Source of the DNA: Oscillospiraceae bacterium
Lineage (GTDB): Bacteria; Bacillota; Clostridia; Oscillospirales; Oscillospiraceae
Reading direction: 5' to 3'
NCBI GenBank assembly: GCA_021205095.1
Contig: JAJPYE010000043.1
Location: forward strand, 26,167 to 90,166
DNA: 64,000 nucleotides
Part shown: positions 60,542 through 64,000 of the stretch, in pieces
How positions within the stretch are numbered: the first letter of the stretch is position 1
Layout: every line of letters starts with the position of its first letter
Notes under the pieces: generated by a model
The model's input: only the letters and a program-made list of their open reading frames with translations
Databases searched by the model: none
What the model was told of the DNA's origin: nothing
Program-made: the position numbers and the translations under genes

Positions 60542-61218
60542 CACAACACCTCCCAGCCAGCACTAATCACCTCCGGACGGGCGAGTATCTGCCCGACAAT
60601 TCCTTCCAATACACGATTTTTGGATTTTCCGGCTGAATCATATTCCGCAATAATCTCCACTTTGTCCCCCACCACATCTCCGCTTTCCAAATTGGTCAGA
60701 TAGAGCGTTTTGCAGGAGTTGCTGTTGATGAGCAGCATACGAAGCTCATGCTCCGCCTTTTCCTGACAGGTGACAGAAATGCGGTATTGCCTTTCCGATT
60801 CTTCCTCTGCAATGATTGGATTGATTTTTCTTGCCAGCGGACGAAGAATCAGGTTGGAGAGGATCAGGATGCCCGCAGCTGTGACGGCCATCAGGTACAT
60901 ACCAGAGCTTGCAAGGACGCCCACCGCCGCCGTACACCAAAGGGTCGCCGCCGTGTTCATTCCCCGCACAGATGCACTTTCCTTGAAAATCACACCGCTG
61001 CACAGAAAACCGACACCTTGAATAATCGCCGCTGCCACCCGAAAGGTCTGCTCTGATTCAAACAGGAGTGGGAATAGTGTAAAAAATCCGGCTCCCATGC
61101 AAATCAACACGTTGATCCGAATGCCCGCCGTATGGCCGGTAAGCTGCCGCTCCAGTCCGATGGCAAATCCGAGGGCCAGTGACAGCAAAATGCGAAATAC
61201 GAAATCTGTGTAGAGCAT
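60541..61218 (-). CDS. mgtC: MgtC/SapB-family membrane protein
   Basis: A 225-residue protein: about five helices with the MgtC signature (ALGFAIGLERQLTGHTAGIR, LICMGAGFFTLFPL, GVGFLCSGVIFKESASVRGM) followed by a cytoplasmic ACT-like domain (RQYRISVTCQEKAEHELRML). MgtC proteins are linked to Mg2+ limitation and modulate the F-ATPase or transporters. ATG 61218 follows AAGGTG; the longer frame to 61314 reads through the promoter region. Heads a unit with two small membrane proteins. Confidence 0.93.
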   Translation of the reverse strand: MLYTDFVFRILLSLALGFAIGLERQLTGHTAGIRINVLICMGAGFFTLFPLLFESEQTFRVAAAIIQGVGFLCSGVIFKESASVRGMNTAATLWCTAAVGVLASSGMYLMAVTAAGILILSNLILRPLARKINPIIAEEESERQYRISVTCQEKAEHELRMLLINSNSCKTLYLTNLESGDVVGDKVEIIAEYDSAGKSKNRVLEGIVGQILARPEVISAGWEVL

Positions 61219-61316
61219 AGCGCACCTTCTACTTTCTTGTCCTGTTGTGATTCTACAAAAAAAGCAGGGAAGATCACATGGCCAAGACCTTGCGATTTCC
61301 TTGCTTTTTGACAAGA

Positions 61317-61346
61317 ATTATAATTGTTCAGCAGCGACTTTTTAAA
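61317..61346 (-). promoter_or_regulatory. Possible promoter of the mgtC unit
   Basis: Minus strand TTTAAA (61346-61341), 18 bp, TATAAT (61322-61317), about 100 bp upstream of mgtC. The -10 is perfect, the -35 weak. Confidence 0.45.
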
Positions 61347-61836
61347 TTTTATCGCTGAATTTGTAACCGATGCCCCAGATGGTCAGGATGTACTCCGGTG
61401 CGTCGGGATGAGGTTCGATCTTCTTCCGCAGCTTCCGGATAAACGCCATGATATTGCTGTCGTCCATCAGATACTCGCCGTCCCAGACCGCCTGATAAAT
61501 CTGTTCCTTGCTAAAAACCTCGCCTCGGTTTTTCGCCAGAAACAGCAGAATATCAAACTCCTTCGGCGTCAATGAAATTTCATTCTGCCCCATTTTCACA
61601 CGTCGGGCGGCGGGGTAGATATGCAGCTCGCCGCAGACGATTTCTGAAGCATTTGACACGCTGCCGGCATCGCCCAGCTCCAGCATCAATGTCTGGCTGT
61701 TTCCCTGTGCCAAATCGGAGAGCGCTTCCAGTAGCTCCTGTGCGCCTGCGGCATTCCCCGGCGCTGCTTTCAGTTTTTCACGCAGCCAGGAAACCGTAAC
61801 GGAATCCAGGCTGACAAAACCAACTCTTTTCTTCAT
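61342..61836 (-). CDS. OmpR-type winged-helix regulator without a phosphorylatable receiver
   Basis: A 164-residue protein. Residues 68-162 form an OmpR/PhoB winged helix (LTPKEFDILLFLAKNRG, NIMAFIRKLRKKIEPH, ILTIWGIGYKF). The N-terminal 65 residues are too short for a receiver and contain no acidic pocket or phospho-Asp; they look like a reduced, stand-alone domain. ATG 61836 follows AAGGAGG, 11 bp after the second mgtA stop. It probably regulates the Mg2+ genes around it by a signal other than phosphorylation; that is inference. Confidence 0.85.
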   Translation of the reverse strand: MKKRVGFVSLDSVTVSWLREKLKAAPGNAAGAQELLEALSDLAQGNSQTLMLELGDAGSVSNASEIVCGELHIYPAARRVKMGQNEISLTPKEFDILLFLAKNRGEVFSKEQIYQAVWDGEYLMDDSNIMAFIRKLRKKIEPHPDAPEYILTIWGIGYKFSDKI

Positions 61837-61847
61837 GGGACACCTCC

Positions 61848-64000
61848 TTACAGCAGCTCTTGGTGCTTCTGAAAGTAGAAGTACTTTGCGCCGCTGATGG
61901 CAAGCAAATAACAGATCACATCAAGCAGCAGAAAACCATAATAGCCCACCGGAAGGGCTGTCAGTCCCAGATAACTGCCCACCGGTGTGATGGTAAATAT
62001 CGTAAATAGAACGATCCCCAAAATCGTAACCAGAAAGACCGCATGAGAGGGCTTGCTCTGGAGAAACGGAATTTTGCTGGTACGCAGCAGATGCAGGATC
62101 AGCACCTGCGTCCACATGGATTCCAAAAACCACCCGGTCTGAAACAGGGAAATGAAAGCCGCCTGTCCGGACGGGTCCAGTCCGGCAAAGCTGCCCCCGC
62201 AAAGGGAAGGGCAGAGAACGAAATACAGGAACGCGAAGGTCAGCACATCAAAAACGGAGCTGATCGGGCCGAACCGACACATAAACCGCCCCAGATGTTT
62301 TCCTGTCCAGTGAATCGGAGCCTCCAACTGTTCCGCATCCACATTGTCCCAGGGCAAGATCAGGCACAACGTATCATACAGGAGATTTAAGAGCAGCAGC
62401 TGGAGTGAGGTCATGGGGAAGAAGGGCAACAGGACGCTGGCGATGACGACGGCGCAGATATTCCCGAAGTTGGAGGAGGCCGTGATCTTAATATATTTCG
62501 CCATATTTGCAAATGCCCGTCGTCCTTCCAGAATTCCCTGTTCCAGCACATTCAAATCCTTCCTGAGCAGAATGACATCAGCGCTCTCTTTGACAGCCTC
62601 TGCCGCCGTATCCACGGAAATCCCCACGTTGGCAGCCAGCTCTGCGGGCAGGTCGTTCATCCCGTCACCCAGGAACCCGACACTGTGGCCGTTCTTCTGT
62701 AAAAGCTCCACGATCTGTGCCTTTTGTCTGGGCGCCAGTTCCGCAAAGACGGTGGTTCTCTCAATGAGCATGGGAAGCTCATTCTCAGAGATCAGTTCCA
62801 GCTCTGCGCCGGTCAGGATATGGTTTGTCTCTATGCCGAGGCGGGAACAGATAGAAATCGCTGTTTTCTGATCGTCTCCAGTCAGAACACGAACATCCAC
62901 CTTTAGTTTTTTCAGACGTTCCATGGCCTCCGCAGCGCTTTTCTTCGGCGCATCAAAAAAGCCGAGATACCCCAGAAGGACAAAGTCTGATTCATCTCCA
63001 CCCAGAACGGAAGAGGTCGTTCTCCGGCAGGCAACGGCAAGGACTTTCATACCGTCCTCGGTCATCTCGTCCACGATAGCGTGGGCATCCTTAACGGAAT
63101 TTCCCTGAATCGGAATTTGCTCTCCCTTAAACTGGACGTACCGGCACCTTGACACGACCTGCTCCACATTGCCTTTGATGATATGCAGATTTTCCGTTTC
63201 ACCTTTCAGCAGGATTCCAACGAACTTGCGCGTGTAATCAAAGGGCTGCTCATCCAGAAGGACGCTGCTTTTAGAAAGCGTTTCAAAGTGCGCTTCCATG
63301 CCGGGCATCTCCCGGCAATTCAAAATCGCCGTGTCCAGGTGATTTTTCACGCCGCTGTGATAGTAGCTGTTCAGAAAGGCATAATCCAGAACCGTTTCGC
63401 TCTCATTTCCCAGAACATCCATGAAATATTCCAGCGTAACGGTATCTTCGGTCAGGGTGCCTGTCTTATCCACACAGAGCAGATCCATGCTGCCCAGGGA
63501 CTGCATGGCGTTGATGTTTTTTACTACCGTTTGCTTTTTGCCCATGGAAAAGCTGCCCTTGGCCAGACAAGCGTTGACCACCATCGGCAGCATCTCCGGC
63601 GTCAGTCCCACCGCAACAGACAGGGCAAACAGAAATGCCTCCAGCCAGTTGCCCTTCGTCAGCCCGCTGGCGAGAAAAACGACCGGAACCAGAATTACCA
63701 TGAATTTGATTAACACCCAGGCGATGGACGCTGACCCACGGTCAAATTCCTCTTTTCGGTTCGAAGGTGTTGCAGAAAAATTCCCGTAAACGGTATCGGC
63801 TCCGACAGCCAGAACGATGCCTGTTCCCCGGCCTCCGGTGACGGTCGTCCCCTGAAAGACGGTGTTACTATACTCGCTGATTTTGGTCGGGACTTCTGTC
63901 AGCGGCAGGGTGTTTTTCTCCAAAATCCTGCTTTCTCCGGTGATGACAGATTGGGAAACAAAGAAGTCTGTTGCGTCCGTCAGGCGAATATCTGCCGGAA
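61848..64000 (-). CDS. MgtA-type P-type ATPase (copy 2), partial: N-terminus beyond window
   Basis: About 717 residues are visible, beginning in the A-domain (PADIRLTDATDFFVSQS, then TGES) and ending at a normal C-terminus. Motifs: [47 protein letters not shown] and GFLGDGMNDLPAELAA, the last differing from the usual GDGIND-APAL form. It is a paralogue of copy 1 rather than a duplicate, since the sequences differ throughout. Mg2+ import is the likely role; the variant may have another ion preference. Confidence 0.93.
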   Translation of the reverse strand, partial: PADIRLTDATDFFVSQSVITGESRILEKNTLPLTEVPTKISEYSNTVFQGTTVTGGRGTGIVLAVGADTVYGNFSATPSNRKEEFDRGSASIAWVLIKFMVILVPVVFLASGLTKGNWLEAFLFALSVAVGLTPEMLPMVVNACLAKGSFSMGKKQTVVKNINAMQSLGSMDLLCVDKTGTLTEDTVTLEYFMDVLGNESETVLDYAFLNSYYHSGVKNHLDTAILNCREMPGMEAHFETLSKSSVLLDEQPFDYTRKFVGILLKGETENLHIIKGNVEQVVSRCRYVQFKGEQIPIQGNSVKDAHAIVDEMTEDGMKVLAVACRRTTSSVLGGDESDFVLLGYLGFFDAPKKSAAEAMERLKKLKVDVRVLTGDDQKTAISICSRLGIETNHILTGAELELISENELPMLIERTTVFAELAPRQKAQIVELLQKNGHSVGFLGDGMNDLPAELAANVGISVDTAAEAVKESADVILLRKDLNVLEQGILEGRRAFANMAKYIKITASSNFGNICAVVIASVLLPFFPMTSLQLLLLNLLYDTLCLILPWDNVDAEQLEAPIHWTGKHLGRFMCRFGPISSVFDVLTFAFLYFVLCPSLCGGSFAGLDPSGQAAFISLFQTGWFLESMWTQVLILHLLRTSKIPFLQSKPSHAVFLVTILGIVLFTIFTITPVGSYLGLTALPVGYYGFLLLDVICYLLAISGAKYFYFQKHQELL

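Overview
The window looks like chromosomal DNA of an anaerobic, spore-forming, GC-rich Firmicute, most likely of the Oscillospiraceae/Ruminococcaceae type (Flavonifractor/Oscillibacter-like). The reasons are a Spo0A gene, an acyl-CoA dehydrogenase-EtfBA-CoA-transferase operon, strong Gram-positive ribosome binding sites, pyruvate phosphate dikinase, split 2-hydroxyacyl-CoA dehydratase-activase proteins and several ECF transporter S components. The family is an inference from gene content, not from a marker gene.

Layout. 0-7 kb: tgt and yajC on the minus strand, then on the plus strand a mutarotase-like gene, an XpaC-like gene and a tightly overlapping operon (purine nucleoside phosphorylase, MtnA, amidohydrolase) that reads as a deamination-first salvage route for 5'-deoxy/5'-methylthio-adenosine. 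7.3-11.4 kb: a patch with signs of decay: a frameshifted HdeD-like gene, an FtsH gene without its N-terminal half, and a MocR regulator without its C-terminus. These surround an intact spo0A whose receiver has Glu where the phospho-accepting Asp should be. 11.4-18 kb: an ECF S component, gdhA, and the acd-etfB-etfA-CoA-transferase operon. 18-26 kb: a ten-gene minus-strand operon for molybdate uptake and molybdopterin synthesis (modABC, moeA, moaA, moaC, MOSC, mogA, mobB, GNAT) behind a probable Moco riboswitch. 26-28.6 kb: mntP under a yybP-ykoY (Mn2+) riboswitch, then glnS.

28.6-46 kb: a three-gene activase/COG3580/COG3581 cluster, a cation/proton antiporter, two fold-III PLP racemases, a histidine kinase/response regulator operon, an Mrp ATPase with a striking operator palindrome, ppk-ppx, an ECF S component with coaX, a FemABX aminoacyltransferase and a CarD-like protein. 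The alanine-racemase-like gene and the FemX-like gene, 10 kb apart, share an almost superimposable promoter: three TGATGC direct repeats with an 11-bp period at the same distance from the same -10 block. This suggests a cell-wall regulon of the nearby OmpR-type response regulator. 46-55.8 kb: an OFA-family transporter, a DeoR regulator, ppdK, a CASTOR/POLLUX-like RCK channel, a 2-hydroxyacid dehydrogenase and two small membrane-protein genes.

55.8-64 kb: tRNA-Pro(GGG), the remnant of a large serine recombinase, then a minus-strand magnesium island. It holds two MgtA P-type ATPases (the second runs off the window), MgtC, a winged-helix regulator without a phosphorylatable receiver, two small membrane proteins, a 49-residue membrane protein directly behind mgtA and a 31-codon ORF with a strong ribosome binding site directly ahead of it.

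No CRISPR array, rRNA operon, intact insertion sequence or replication origin was seen. Long antisense ORFs opposite ppdK, glnS and the etf genes are codon-bias shadows and are not annotated.
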